Shown piece after piece: positions 54,121-63,413 of a DNA stretch of 64,000 nt (the stretch's first letter is position 1; each line of letters begins with the position of its first letter). Made by a program: the position numbers and the translations under genes. Origin of the DNA: Paenibacillus borealis (GTDB lineage: Bacteria; Bacillota; Bacilli; Paenibacillales; Paenibacillaceae); contig NZ_CP009285.1 of NCBI RefSeq assembly GCF_000758665.1, forward strand, positions 1,612,001-1,676,000, written 5' to 3'. The notes under the pieces are model-generated. The model saw only the letters and a list, made by a program, of their open reading frames with translations, was not told the DNA's origin and made no database searches.

Positions 54121-55809
54121 CTAAATTTTGAACTGCTGGGCAGCCTTTTGCAGCTTCACAGCCTGCTCGTGCAGGTGCTCGACGGTCAGTGCGTGTCCTT
54201 CCAGCTCCTGGTGCTGGCGTGCGGAGTTCTCGCCAAGCGTATCGGCGCTCTGCTGCGACTTGGCCGTAATCTGTGCCGTTTCTTCCACCGAGGCACTGAC
54301 TTCTTCGGTGCCTGCCGAAATCTGCTGGGTAGCGGCAGATACGGACTGAATGCTATGGTTGATGCTCTGAATAAGAATCAGCAGATGATTGAAGGCATTG
54401 CCCGCTTCAACAACCTTGTTCACACCTGAAGCCACTTCTGCATTCACGTGGTTCATCTCAGATACCGAGTGGTTCATATCTTCCTGAAGCCCAAGCAGGA
54501 ATTCGCGGATCTGCTCATTGGATTCCTTGGATTGCTCTGACAGCTTGCGGACTTCTCCGGCCACGACCGCGAATCCCCGGCCATGCTCTCCTGCACGTGC
54601 TGCTTCAATCGAGGCGTTAAGCGACAGCATCTGAATCTGCTTCGTAATTTCGGTAATCCCCTGCACAACTTCCCCGATCATCAGGGAGCGTTCATTCATG
54701 ATGCGGAACTGCTCCAGCGACTGCACCGAGGCCTGTTCCACCTGGCGCATCTGCTGCACAGCACTCTGGGCAATATCATTACCGCCCATGGCTTCGGCGG
54801 AGGCTTCACTGATCTGCTCCGTGACCTCACCGGCAGCGGAAGCGATATGCTGGATGCCGATGTTGATCTCATCCATAGCCCGGGAATTATCCAGTGCGCT
54901 GCTAGCAATCGTGGTGCTGCCTTTACCGATTTCCTCTACGGAAATAGCGGATTGCTCGGCCATATTGTTCAGAATCTGAACGCGTTCCTTCAGATCATTG
55001 GAATCGGCAACTACGGTACCTGATGTATCCAGCACATGTCCGATCATCTCTTTTAGCCGCTCGCTCATGATCCGGAAGCTCTCGGAGAGCTGGCCTACTT
55101 CATCGGTGCCTTTAATCGTGAGTGCTTCGGTGAAATCGCCGCCGGCCAGCTTGTTGCTGTAGGCTGCCAGCAATTTAATCGGACGGATGATTCTGCGGCT
55201 CATCAGTGTAGCGCCGGAGAGTCCGACAATAAGTGCCAGCAGGGTGATTCCCGCACTGGTCCACAGAATGTTGCTCATCTTTTCCTGAATAAAGCCGACA
55301 TCCGAGCTTACACCAACGAGCATTGTGGTGCCGGGAACGCCAACAAATGCACTCTTATGTATACCATGGCTATCACTATAGATTTCACTAAGTCCTGCTT
55401 TTCCCTTGGAGGCTTGCTCCATGGCAGGCAATACCTCAATGGATTCCTCGCGCTTAAGCTTGGCGCTATGGTCAGCGACCAGGACAGTGGCTTTGCCTTC
55501 CTTCAGATCGATGAGGAAGATGGTCTCCACATCGTGCTGCTTCCGCTTTTCCTCGAAATAGAATTCTACATTAGTTCCTGCCTGTTCATTCTTGTTAAGG
55601 GCCTGCTGCGCGCTTGTAGCATTCAGGTTCTTGTATACATCCTGGGCTGAGGCCGTCAGAGACTTATTGATCTGTGGCAGAACGTAACTGTTAATGATGT
55701 TGGTGGATATGAAGTAGAAGCTGATACTTAGCAAAAGAGAAGTGAGTAACAGAACGACAAACAGCAGAAGCGTAAACTTGCGGCTAATTGATTTTTTGAA
55801 ACGGAACAT
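54121..55809 (-). CDS. Methyl-accepting chemotaxis protein
   Basis: 562 residues from ATG 55809 with AGGAGAG upstream; the longer frame lacks a site. TM1 is about residues 11-36, an extracellular single-Cache-like sensor about 37-180, TM2 181-203, HAMP 204-256, and the cytoplasmic helical bundle follows. The hairpin tip is [39 protein letters not shown]. No CheR-docking pentapeptide at the C-terminus. The ligand is unknown. Monocistronic; I did not find a clear sigma-D promoter. Confidence 0.93.
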   Translation of the reverse strand: MFRFKKSISRKFTLLLFVVLLLTSLLLSISFYFISTNIINSYVLPQINKSLTASAQDVYKNLNATSAQQALNKNEQAGTNVEFYFEEKRKQHDVETIFLIDLKEGKATVLVADHSAKLKREESIEVLPAMEQASKGKAGLSEIYSDSHGIHKSAFVGVPGTTMLVGVSSDVGFIQEKMSNILWTSAGITLLALIVGLSGATLMSRRIIRPIKLLAAYSNKLAGGDFTEALTIKGTDEVGQLSESFRIMSERLKEMIGHVLDTSGTVVADSNDLKERVQILNNMAEQSAISVEEIGKGSTTIASSALDNSRAMDEINIGIQHIASAAGEVTEQISEASAEAMGGNDIAQSAVQQMRQVEQASVQSLEQFRIMNERSLMIGEVVQGITEITKQIQMLSLNASIEAARAGEHGRGFAVVAGEVRKLSEQSKESNEQIREFLLGLQEDMNHSVSEMNHVNAEVASGVNKVVEAGNAFNHLLILIQSINHSIQSVSAATQQISAGTEEVSASVEETAQITAKSQQSADTLGENSARQHQELEGHALTVEHLHEQAVKLQKAAQQFKI

Positions 55810-56175
55810 TTCTTTCTCTCCTTTTCTGTCAATTGCATCTGAAATCCCCAGCCCGACAAAGAGCCAGGCAAGCAGCAATATATTCCATTGGTGTAGGTCA
55901 TATATGAAGCTAGCGTTAACGGGAAATGTGATTGATAACTATTCTATAGAATTAACCTCAGGTTGAATAGTGAAAGTTTGCTCTATTGTGCATTATTTTT
56001 CAGAAAAATTTGAATATTTAACGAGTCTATCACCAATTTACCGAAAAAAGTGAATTACACGCTGTTTTCATGAAAATTTAAAATTTCATAGCATGTTAGC
56101 TTCTTCTATGATAGAGTGTTATTGTTTTGTTTCTATAAGAGTGCTACAAGAGTTCTAAAAGAGTTCTAAAAGTGG
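55810..56175. other. Divergent AT-rich intergenic region
   Basis: About 365 bases between the chemoreceptor start and the riboswitch. Markedly AT-rich. A TATGAT at 56107-56112 may be the -10 of the transporter gene but no good -35 is seen. A tandem GAGTTCTAAAA duplication lies at about 56151-56172. Confidence 0.45.
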
Positions 56176-56177
56176 AT

Positions 56178-56220
56178 ATCCGCGGTTCGTAACCATCCCG
56201 CGTAAACAAAACTAGGAGGA
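56178..56220 (+). promoter_or_regulatory. Probable preQ1-I riboswitch, translational type
   Basis: Stem P1 CGCGG (56181-56185) / CCGCG (56198-56202) encloses TTCGTAACCATC. It is followed by the A-rich tail TAAACAAAACTAGGAGG, whose end is the ribosome site of the next gene. Loop GTAACC and tail AACAAAACnAGG match the short preQ1-I class, in which loop C bases pair with tail G bases. Placement before a queuosine-precursor transporter supports it. Confidence 0.75.
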
Positions 56221-56232
56221 GTAATCAGTAAT

Positions 56233-56958
56233 ATGTTCAATTTGTTATGGGGTATTTTGTTTGTTGTCGTTAATTTTGTGTTTTTTCTGCTCTGCTACCG
56301 ATTGTTCGGTAAAAAAGGGCTCTATGCCTGGGTAGGTATGGCAACCGTGGTCGCCAATATACAAGTAGCCAAGACGATTGCGATGCCTTTCGATATCGTG
56401 ATGACGCTGGGGAATACGATGTATGTCACGTTATATATGACCAGTGACCTGCTGAATGAGAGATACGGGCGGGCTGAAGCGCGGAACGCTGTCTGGTTCG
56501 GGTTCTTCACCTTGCTGATGACTACCGTCATTATGCAGATGGTGCTTATATTTGAGCCGCAGGAGACGGATATTGCCCAGTCTTCACTCCAGACGATCTT
56601 CGGCCTGATGCCGAGGCTCGCACTGGGCAGTCTCACCGCATATTTCATCAGCCAGTTTCTGGATGTGCGCCTGTATGCATGGATCCGCAAGTACTATGGC
56701 AGCTCGCGGCAGCTCTGGATCCGCTCTAACGGCAGCACAATGATCAGCTCTTTTGTCGATACTCTGATCTTCTGCACGATTGCGTTTGCCGGAACCTATG
56801 ACCTGAAGGTATGGACAGAGATTCTACTGACCACCTATCTGGCCAAATTCCTTCTCACGGGCGCAGGCACACCGGTGCTCTACCTTGCCCGTTCCTTTAA
56901 ATTCGCTGAAGAAGAGCAGACAGTCAGGCCCCAGGAGACCAAGCGCAATATTTCATAG
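56233..56958 (+). CDS. Queuosine precursor transporter (YhhQ/VUT family)
   Basis: A 241-residue membrane protein with about six helices. Family text is VANIQVAKTIAMPFDIVMTLGNTMYVTLYMTSDLLNERYGR (about 40-80), ALGSLTAYFISQFLDVRLYAWIRK near 135 and WIRSNGSTMISSFVDTLIFCTIAFAG near 162-187. This uptake family imports preQ0/preQ1 or queuine for tRNA modification. The GGAGG site lies inside the predicted preQ1 riboswitch, so ligand should reduce translation. Monocistronic with a terminator. Confidence 0.88.
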   Translation: MFNLLWGILFVVVNFVFFLLCYRLFGKKGLYAWVGMATVVANIQVAKTIAMPFDIVMTLGNTMYVTLYMTSDLLNERYGRAEARNAVWFGFFTLLMTTVIMQMVLIFEPQETDIAQSSLQTIFGLMPRLALGSLTAYFISQFLDVRLYAWIRKYYGSSRQLWIRSNGSTMISSFVDTLIFCTIAFAGTYDLKVWTEILLTTYLAKFLLTGAGTPVLYLARSFKFAEEEQTVRPQETKRNIS

Positions 56959-56973
56959 AATAGTCTTATATAA

Positions 56974-57013
56974 AAAAGCCCCAAACTCCAGTGAACCGGA
57001 GATTGGGGCTTTT
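56974..57013. terminator. Bidirectional terminator
   Basis: AAAAGCCCCAA-A-CTCC pairs with GGAG-A-TTGGGGCTTTT between convergent transporter and peptidase genes. Confidence 0.9.
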
Positions 57014-57025
57014 GCAATTGCTGAA

Positions 57026-58120
57026 TTACAGGCTCAGCACTGTCAATTCTTTGGGGAAGCTGGTCAGCGTCTGCGGGCCTTCTGCCGTAACGAGCACATC
57101 ATCCTCAATGCGCACGCCGCCAAGATTTGGAACATAAATTCCCGGTTCTACGGTGAAGACGTTGCCGTTTGCGATGATATCCGTGTTGAGTCCATGCAGC
57201 GAAGGATATTCATGGGTATCCATGCCGAGACCGTGTCCGACGCGGTGCATGAAGTATTCCCCGTAACCGGCGGCTTCAATAACATCCCGCGCTGCTTTGT
57301 CGACAGAACCGAAGGTGGCTCCTGCAACGGAGGCGGCAATACCGGCTTCATTGGCAGCAAGCACAGTGTTGTAGATATCGGTCAGCTTGCTGTTGACTTC
57401 GCCTACAGCGAAGGTGCGGGTAATGTCGGAAGCATATCCTCCGGCGTATACGCCAAGATCGAACATAAGCAGATCGCCCGGCTGGATGATGCGCTCGCCC
57501 GGTACGCCATGCGGCAGGGCCGTGTTCGGGCCGGAGAGCACCATAGTGTCGAAGGAGGGGCCAGAGGCACCGACTTTTTTCATCAGATATTCAAGCTCCG
57601 CTACCAGCTCATTCTCGCTGACACCGGCTTTGACATGCGACAGGCCGCGGCGGAGAACCTCCTCGACAAGTTCGGCGGCATGCTTCATAATGCGGATTTC
57701 TTCAGGTGTCTTGACGGCGCGCATAGCCCGGAGCAGATGGCCGATGTCGCTGAATGACCCCGCCGGGATGGCGTCTGCCAGCAACTCATAACGGCTGACG
57801 GAGAAGTGCTCCTTCTCGATGCCGAAGCTGCCCGGATTCGCACCGCCGAAGCGGGATTTAAGCAGTTCGTACGGGTTGTCCGTATCGCTGTGCGTCAGGA
57901 TAGTTTTCACCGAGGAGGCGGCATGCGCCGCTTCAGCGTCCAGCGCCGGAACGATCAGCACGGGCTCCTCGCCGCGGATCAGCAGCAGGCCCAGAAAACG
58001 TTCATGCGGGTTGCTGGCGAAGCCGGTCAAATAGTATACATGCTTAGGATCAGTTACGAGCAGAGCATCCAGGCCCCCGCCTGTAAGTCCTCGCTCCAGT
58101 TTGAGCAGAGCTTCATTCAT
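57026..58120 (-). CDS. M24-family Xaa-Pro aminopeptidase/dipeptidase
   Basis: A 364-residue pita-bread metallopeptidase. The N-terminal creatinase-like domain spans 1-130 (LVTDPKHVYYLTGFASNPHERF). The catalytic domain carries the five metal ligands: Asp in LMFDLGVYAGGY, Asp in SDITRTFAVG, His in HRVGHGLGMDTHE, Glu in FTVEPGIYVP and Glu in VRIEDDVLVT. It removes N-terminal residues before proline or splits X-Pro dipeptides; PepP-like and PepQ-like roles cannot be separated here. GGGGAA upstream. Confidence 0.92.
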   Translation of the reverse strand: MNEALLKLERGLTGGGLDALLVTDPKHVYYLTGFASNPHERFLGLLLIRGEEPVLIVPALDAEAAHAASSVKTILTHSDTDNPYELLKSRFGGANPGSFGIEKEHFSVSRYELLADAIPAGSFSDIGHLLRAMRAVKTPEEIRIMKHAAELVEEVLRRGLSHVKAGVSENELVAELEYLMKKVGASGPSFDTMVLSGPNTALPHGVPGERIIQPGDLLMFDLGVYAGGYASDITRTFAVGEVNSKLTDIYNTVLAANEAGIAASVAGATFGSVDKAARDVIEAAGYGEYFMHRVGHGLGMDTHEYPSLHGLNTDIIANGNVFTVEPGIYVPNLGGVRIEDDVLVTAEGPQTLTSFPKELTVLSL

Positions 58121-58292
58121 TGCAATAGTTCCCCTTTCATATACACGCTTGAAACAGCAATATTCTCATTATAATTCATAATCCGGGAGGCTGCACGTTC
58201 CTGGTGAGGATGCTAAAGGGAGTTTAGTGAAGTTAAGCACCGGGTAATAGTTGCCAAAATCATTTCTGGTTTACGTTCCAATTTACACCAAA

Positions 58293-58301
58293 TGGTATAC
58301 T
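58293..58301 (+). promoter_or_regulatory. Extended -10 promoter of the sugar dehydrogenase gene
   Basis: TGGTATACT, an extended -10, lies about 70 bases before the start codon. No strong -35 is seen. Confidence 0.35.
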
Positions 58302-58372
58302 TCCAAACCGGGTTTTGCATGAAGCAAATTCTTTGAGATTGGCCTCACAAAAACTTTCAGGAGGTTATGAAT

Positions 58373-59704
58373 ATGTCCGGAACAAGAACAACGGTCCTCT
58401 CCCGTACATTTCTGCTGCGCGGAGCTTTGGTCCTGCTGATGGGACTGCTGTCAGCCTGCACCTCTTCTGAACAAGATAGTATGCAAGAACAGCTGACAGT
58501 TGAGAATCCGCGGCTTGACGCACAGCCTGCCGGAACTGCCCTTCCATCTTCAATGACTACGATGACCGAAACACCGGTGACAAGAACCCCGGGAGCGTCT
58601 GCCAGTGTAGGTAAGGGTGCATCTGGAAGCACACAGGCACCGGAAGTAACTGCTGCCGCTACGAAGCCGCCAGCTTCGTCTGCCTTCCCTTATACCGCTC
58701 AACCGTTGGCGCACGGACTGAATGTGCCTTGGGAGATGGCGTTCGCTCCGGACGGGCGGATTTTTTTCACCGAACGGCCCGGCAGCCTGCGCGTTATAGA
58801 GAACGGCAAGCTTCGTGAGGCTCCGCTGCTGGAACTTCTCGCCCCCTTTGTCAGCAAAGGAGAAGGCGGATTACTGGGACTTGCGCTTGATCCGGAGTTT
58901 GAGAGCAACGGATTTGCATATGTATATCATTCTTACCGCAATGCCGAAGGCGGAGTGGCGAACCGGGTACTGCGGATCAAGATTGGCAGCAGCAAAGCGG
59001 AGATAAAGGAGGTCCTGCTGGACAATATACCGGGGGACACCAATCATAACGGCGGGCGGATCAAAATTGGCCCTGACGGCTACTTGTACATCACCACAGG
59101 TGAACGCTATGAGCCTGAGCTGGCGCAGGATAAGACCAGTTTGGGCGGGAAAATACTGCGGATTACCACCAGCGGTGGCATCCCAGAAGATAATCCGTGG
59201 CCCGGATCTCCGGTCTATAGTATGGGCCACCGCAATCCGCAGGGTCTGGCCTGGCAGCCGGAGAGCGGTGTGCTGTACAGCTCCGAGCACGGCCAGTCCC
59301 GCCATGATGAGCTTAATATCATTCAGGCCGGGGCAAACTACGGCTGGCCGCTGATTGAAGGCGATGAGACCGGAGCCGCGAAGCTGAAGCTGAAGACTCC
59401 GCTGGCACACAGCGGGGAGGAGACCTGGGCACCGTCGGGCATGACCTTTATCACGCAAGGGCCTTGGAGCGGCGAATTACTGGTTGCCGGTCTGGCCGGG
59501 CAGGAGCTGTTGCGGGTATCGTTGTCTCCTTCGGATGGTGAGCCTGCGATTACGGCTTTATTTAAAGAGAAGTATGGCCGGATCCGCAATGTGGCGGAAG
59601 GGCCAGACGGTACCCTGTACCTTATGACCAATAACCGCGATGGCAGAGGCAGCCCGCGCGCGCAGGATGATAAGCTGATTGCGCTGCGGCCTGACTGGAA
59701 GTGA
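58373..59704 (+). CDS. PQQ-dependent sugar dehydrogenase-like lipoprotein
   Basis: 443 residues from ATG 58373, eight bases after AGGAGG; ATG 58367 is too close. Lipobox LLSAC gives Cys29. A Ser/Thr/Ala/Pro linker follows to about residue 105. Then a six-bladed GSDH propeller: LNVPWEMAFAPDGRIFFTERPG, GGLLGLALDPEFESNGFAYVYHSY, NHNGGRIKIGPDGYLYITTGE, GHRNPQGLAWQPESGVLYSSEHG and TWAPSGMTFIT. The family oxidises aldoses with PQQ (E. coli YliI type). Whether this host makes PQQ is not shown here. Confidence 0.9.
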   Translation: MSGTRTTVLSRTFLLRGALVLLMGLLSACTSSEQDSMQEQLTVENPRLDAQPAGTALPSSMTTMTETPVTRTPGASASVGKGASGSTQAPEVTAAATKPPASSAFPYTAQPLAHGLNVPWEMAFAPDGRIFFTERPGSLRVIENGKLREAPLLELLAPFVSKGEGGLLGLALDPEFESNGFAYVYHSYRNAEGGVANRVLRIKIGSSKAEIKEVLLDNIPGDTNHNGGRIKIGPDGYLYITTGERYEPELAQDKTSLGGKILRITTSGGIPEDNPWPGSPVYSMGHRNPQGLAWQPESGVLYSSEHGQSRHDELNIIQAGANYGWPLIEGDETGAAKLKLKTPLAHSGEETWAPSGMTFITQGPWSGELLVAGLAGQELLRVSLSPSDGEPAITALFKEKYGRIRNVAEGPDGTLYLMTNNRDGRGSPRAQDDKLIALRPDWK

Positions 59705-60111
59705 GGGACTGACAGCTGCATCTGTCGCGTATTTCCTTTGGCACTTAACCAAGGTCTTAATCAAGGTCTTAATCAAGGTCTTAATCAAAGTCTTAACCAA
59801 GTTCTAAGCATAAGGGCACCGGGATTTCATGGCCATCCGGCAACTATGCGGACTGGAGAGCCCTTGTTTTCGGATAACAGCCCGCTTTCTGTCGGTTGCA
59901 GACTCAGATGACCTTAATGACATTCATTTCCAGTATTTTGGTCTGAAATATGCCGGATAAGGGCTCCTGAGTCCGCATAAACGTCAAGAGTAACATTTTT
60001 AGCAAAATAACGTCATCTGTGTCCGTTCACTCTGTAATTCTTTCGATCTGTAATTCCGCATTAAAAATAGGCCAGCCATAAGTTTCTGGATGACCTGATC
60101 ATAAATTTATC
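59705..60111. other. Intergenic region with 12-bp tandem repeat
   Basis: About 400 bases without a gene. Holds a short tandem repeat (59744-59803, listed separately) and two pyrimidine/purine-rich blocks near 59870-60020 with no coding support. Confidence 0.5.
59744..59803. repeat. 12-bp tandem repeat AAGGTCTTAATC, about five units
   Basis: CTTAACCAAGGTCTTAATCA then AGGTCTTAATC repeats with one-base variants. Twelve-base period, no hairpin. Confidence 0.85.
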
Positions 60112-60156
60112 AAAGGCTGTTCCCTATAGTGCAATTCTGCTTAGGGAACAGCCTTT
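60112..60156. terminator. Bidirectional terminator
   Basis: Perfect 15-bp stem AAAGGCTGTTCCCTA / TAGGGAACAGCCTTT between convergent genes. Confidence 0.88.
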
Positions 60157-60216
60157 GTTGTGTATCTGTACCAGGTTATAGCCACACTAGTACTATACGC
60201 AGCCGGACAATCTCGC

Positions 60217-60945
60217 TTAAAGTCCGCCCGCAAGTGAATCAATCAGCACCTGCGGGCTGCCGTCATACCGTCCGCCATGGTAGCAGACGATGCTCTGTAC
60301 AGGCAGGCCATCGAGCTTACGCAGACTGCGCAGTGCAAGCGGCATATCCGGCGTGGCCGATTCAGCCGGTCCGGCCAGCCTGCCGTCTGCGACCCGCAGC
60401 TCATCGGCGGCGAGCAGCAGCTTCTCCTGCGGCAGGTAGAGACAAATATGACCCGGAGTGTGGCCGGGGGTATGGATCACTTCGGCCCCGCCGCCCCAAG
60501 GCAGCTGATCACCGTCATGCAGCTCCGTGATTTCACCGAGCTGTGTAAGCTGCTCCAGAAAAGCATTGATCTGCTCCTGAAAAGCCTGCGGCATCCCAGT
60601 GATCCGCTCGGGTGTCATCTTGAGCATGGACTCGCTGCCGGAGATGACCGGAATATCGCCGGGATGCGCGAACAGCTGCACACCGGGAATCTCCCGGACC
60701 AGCACCGGAAGGTTGCCGATATGATCAATATCCTGGTGGGTTAGGATAATGCGCTTGATGCTGGAGAGTTGTTCGCCGGCCTGCAGGATGGCCTGAACCA
60801 GCGAATCATATTGGCCGAACATGCCGGTATCGATCAGCGTCAGCCCGTCACCGTCCTTCAGCAGCACCGGGTAAATTACGGTCGGTCCCATAACCGGGGA
60901 CAGCATAGGTACGGTCAATACGGTAACATTAGGCCCAAAATTCAT
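60217..60945 (-). CDS. Metallo-beta-lactamase-fold hydrolase
   Basis: About 242 residues from ATG 60945 (MNFGPNV). The frame extends upstream to ATG 61017, but the extra codons are partly encoded by a direct repeat and no ribosome site precedes them. AAGGAGG is present at about 60970 with no start at normal spacing, so the true start is uncertain. The metal motif is THQDIDHIGN (HxDxDH variant of HxHxDH). Later ligands are HTPGHTPGHICLY and AADEL, with a CYHGG His near the end. Substrate unknown. Same strand as csaA upstream, separated by repeat DNA. Confidence 0.85.
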   Translation of the reverse strand: MNFGPNVTVLTVPMLSPVMGPTVIYPVLLKDGDGLTLIDTGMFGQYDSLVQAILQAGEQLSSIKRIILTHQDIDHIGNLPVLVREIPGVQLFAHPGDIPVISGSESMLKMTPERITGMPQAFQEQINAFLEQLTQLGEITELHDGDQLPWGGGAEVIHTPGHTPGHICLYLPQEKLLLAADELRVADGRLAGPAESATPDMPLALRSLRKLDGLPVQSIVCYHGGRYDGSPQVLIDSLAGGL

Positions 60946-60980
60946 ATTCTTCCGGAAAGCCTCCGGATTCACCTCCTTAA

Positions 60981-61070
60981 AAGTTTTGTGAGCATCCGCT
61001 TCCTGAATCATCATCATACAAAACTCGCATCGGAAGCATAATCTTAAGTTTTGCGAGCATCCGCTTCCTG
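60981..61070. repeat. 25-bp direct repeat, two copies, flanking an inverted segment
   Basis: AAGTTTTGTGAGCATCCGCT then TCCTG at 60981-61005 recurs at 61046-61070 with one mismatch, 65 bases apart. Between them CAAAACT and AAGTTTTG give a 7-bp inverted repeat. It lies between the csaA stop and the metallo-hydrolase gene. Confidence 0.85.
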
Positions 61071-61077
61071 TACAACC

Positions 61078-61407
61078 TTAAGCAACCGGCGTCCCGTCCG
61101 GAACTCTATGCCCGGGAGCCAGCAGAATCACATCGCCTTCCTCCGGCACACCGCCAAGGACGAGGACTTCCGAGAGGAAGCCGGCAATCCGTCTGGGCGG
61201 GAAGTTCACGACGGCGGCAATCTGCCGGCCGATCAGCTCTTCCGGAGTGTAGCGTTTGGTGATCTGCGCACTGGAGGCTTTGATGCCAATCTCCCCGAAA
61301 TCGATCTGCAGCTTGATCGCCGGTTTGCGCGCCTCAGGAAACGGTTCTGCGGTCAGAATAGTTCCTATACGCATGTCCAGCTTTAAGAAGTCTTCAATAG
61401 TAGCCAT
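61078..61407 (-). CDS. csaA: CsaA-type tRNA-binding-domain protein
   Basis: A 109-residue single EMAP/tRNA-binding OB domain. Signatures are [32 protein letters not shown] (7-38), [32 protein letters not shown] (45-77) and [19 protein letters not shown]. CsaA forms dimers and was described as a secretion-related chaperone in Bacillus; it resembles the C-terminus of methionyl-tRNA synthetase. AGGGGGCAGG lies before ATG. Confidence 0.93.
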   Translation of the reverse strand: MATIEDFLKLDMRIGTILTAEPFPEARKPAIKLQIDFGEIGIKASSAQITKRYTPEELIGRQIAAVVNFPPRRIAGFLSEVLVLGGVPEEGDVILLAPGHRVPDGTPVA

Positions 61408-61589
61408 ATACCTGCCCCCTGTATTGGATAAGTTGCTTCTAACCGGGAATACACTTCTTGAGAAGCTATTCCACGCCCAGGGGCTATTTTAACCCTGTGA
61501 AATGATGTAACATTATCATAAAACATATACTCTGAAAAGGCTACGTCATGCCCCAGGCTGGCTGGCCCGCAAGAGAGGGGAAGATGTCC

Positions 61590-62432
61590 ATGAAAGGAAA
61601 GACCGTGCTTATAACCGGTGCGAATTCCGGCATGGGACTGGCTGCGGCAGTGGAAATGGCCCGCAGAGGGGCCAGTGTAATTATGGCCTGCCGCAGCCGC
61701 AAACGCGGGGAGGAAGCTCTTGCGGAAGCGGTGCGCCAGAGCGGCTCTGATCAAATCCGGCTGATGCTGTGCGACCTGAGTTCGTTCGCGAGCATCCGCG
61801 CTTTTGCCGCGGAATTTACGGCCAGCTATCCTGTGCTTGATGTTCTGATCAATAATGCCGGCGTGGTCGCCATCAGACGTGAGCTTACGGCCGACGGGTA
61901 CGAGCAGGATTTGGGCGTGAATCATCTGGGTCATTTTCTGCTCACGAATTTGCTTCTGGGTACTTTGAAGGCGGCGGAGCAAGGCAGGATTGTGGTAGTG
62001 GCTTCAGGTGCCTACAAGATAGGTAAACTGCATCTGGAGGATCATACGTTGTTACGCGGCTTCAATCCGGCCAAGGCTTATGCCCGTTCCAAGCTGGCCA
62101 ACATCCTGTTCACCCGGGAGCTGGCTGCACGCCTGAAGGACACCAGAGTTACTGTGAACTGTGTGCATCCGGGCGCGGTGGGAACGAGCATCGGAGTGAA
62201 CCGGGAGACGGGCTTCGGGCGCTCTCTGCTGAAGCTGCTGTCCTACTTCTTCCTGACTCCAGAGAAGGGCGCGGACACGGCTATTTATCTGGCGACTGCG
62301 CCTGAGCTGAGCGAAGTAAGCGGGCAATATTATTACCGCCGTGAGATCAAGGAATTGTCACCGCGGGCGAAGAATACAGAAGACGCTGCGCGTCTGTGGA
62401 AGTGGAGTCTGGAACAGACAGGACTGAAGTAG
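61590..62432 (+). CDS. SDR-family oxidoreductase, retinol-dehydrogenase-like
   Basis: 280 residues from ATG 61590; AGAGGGG at 61573-61579 suits it better than ATG 61584 or 61548. The cofactor motif TGANSGMG is at residues 9-16, MACRSRKRGEEAL marks an NADP-type second strand (Arg), and NNAGVVA is near 90. The catalytic Ser is in VVASGAYKIG and the YARSK Tyr/Lys near 160. FLTPEKGADTAIYLAT is typical of the RDH/WWOX-like branch. Substrate unknown. Monocistronic. Confidence 0.88.
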   Translation: MKGKTVLITGANSGMGLAAAVEMARRGASVIMACRSRKRGEEALAEAVRQSGSDQIRLMLCDLSSFASIRAFAAEFTASYPVLDVLINNAGVVAIRRELTADGYEQDLGVNHLGHFLLTNLLLGTLKAAEQGRIVVVASGAYKIGKLHLEDHTLLRGFNPAKAYARSKLANILFTRELAARLKDTRVTVNCVHPGAVGTSIGVNRETGFGRSLLKLLSYFFLTPEKGADTAIYLATAPELSEVSGQYYYRREIKELSPRAKNTEDAARLWKWSLEQTGLK

Positions 62433-62658
62433 CCTCGTTTTCCGCAATGCAATGAAACTAGTGGACAAACGTCAACTGATTATGAGCGAATCTCTGTAAA
62501 TGTCTTGCTAAATAAGCCGTACTCTAGACAACAACCATACAAGTTACTGGTCAGTTGCTGTGGGACTGGAAGCACACGTCAATCAATTCCTTATATTTGA
62601 TTCGTTACCGGCAGAACGGGGACTTTTAGCAAGCACTGTAGACTTAGATGAGACATAG
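62433..62658. other. Intergenic region between SDR and GNAT genes, left part
   Basis: The gap to the next gene is about 440 bases. The left part shows nothing I can assign; the right part is repeat copy D. Confidence 0.5.
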
Positions 62659-62830
62659 ATGTTGTACGTTCTACAACTCTGATTCATGGAAAGCCAGGTG
62701 TTTGGGAGGATTGTTGTATGAAATACAAGAATTGTCCTGCCAAGCCGCTTGAACAAGCTGAAATCCTGCCTTTTGTACAACAATTTTGGAGTTGGGCCGA
62801 TAGGATGAGGGAAATTGGGAATAACCCGGA
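62659..62830 (+). repeat. Dispersed TTGTTGTA repeat family, copy D
   Basis: Best-preserved full copy: ATGTTGTACGTTCTACAAC (62659-62677), GGATTGTTGTATGAAATACA (62708), CAAGAATTGTCC, TGCCAAGCCGCTTGAACAAG, TTTTGTACAACAATTTTGGA (62770) and a GGCCGATA tail. It ends about 40 bases before the GNAT gene. Confidence 0.88.
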
Positions 62831-62872
62831 TTTATTTCACATACCAGATATAACTTTTAGGAGGAATAACAG

Positions 62873-63376
62873 ATGGATTGGCAAGGTTACAGCATAGAGG
62901 ATGCAGCAATTGAGGATTTGGGGGCGATTGTGGAGATTTACAACACGACGGTTGCCGGAAGAATGGTGACAGCGGATCTGGAACCGGTGGCCGTGGAGGA
63001 CAGAGTGAAGTGGTTCCATGAGCATAACAGCCATCATCGTCCGCTATGGGTACTGAGACAAGGCGGTGAAATTGCGGCCTGGTTCAGCTTCCAGTCGTTC
63101 TACGGGCGTCCGGCCTATAATGGAACGGCAGAGATCAGTGTCTATGTAAATGAGAAATTCCGCGGCAGCGGCGCCGGAAGTATTCTGCTGACCAAGGCGG
63201 TCGAAGAATGTCCGCGTCTTGGTCTGCAGAATCTTGTCGGCTTTGTGTTTGGCCACAATGAGCCAAGTCTCGCCCTGCTGCGGAAGTTTGGTTTCGAACA
63301 GTGGGGCCTGCTGCCGGGTGTCGCTGTGCTGGACGGCATTGCGCGTGACCTTGTTATCATAGGCCGCAAGCTGTAA
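62873..63376 (+). CDS. GNAT acetyltransferase, phosphinothricin-acetyltransferase-like
   Basis: 167 residues. [32 protein letters not shown] opens as in Pat/Bar-type enzymes. [37 protein letters not shown] (about 70-107) contains the acetyl-CoA loop [23 protein letters not shown] near 130 is the usual C-terminal helix. The family acetylates amino acid analogues such as methionine sulfoximine, but the natural substrate is unknown. AGGAGG precedes the ATG. Confidence 0.88.
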   Translation: MDWQGYSIEDAAIEDLGAIVEIYNTTVAGRMVTADLEPVAVEDRVKWFHEHNSHHRPLWVLRQGGEIAAWFSFQSFYGRPAYNGTAEISVYVNEKFRGSGAGSILLTKAVEECPRLGLQNLVGFVFGHNEPSLALLRKFGFEQWGLLPGVAVLDGIARDLVIIGRKL

Positions 63377-63413
63377 ATTTATATAAGGCTAATACAGAAG
63401 CTGAGCGTAAAGA

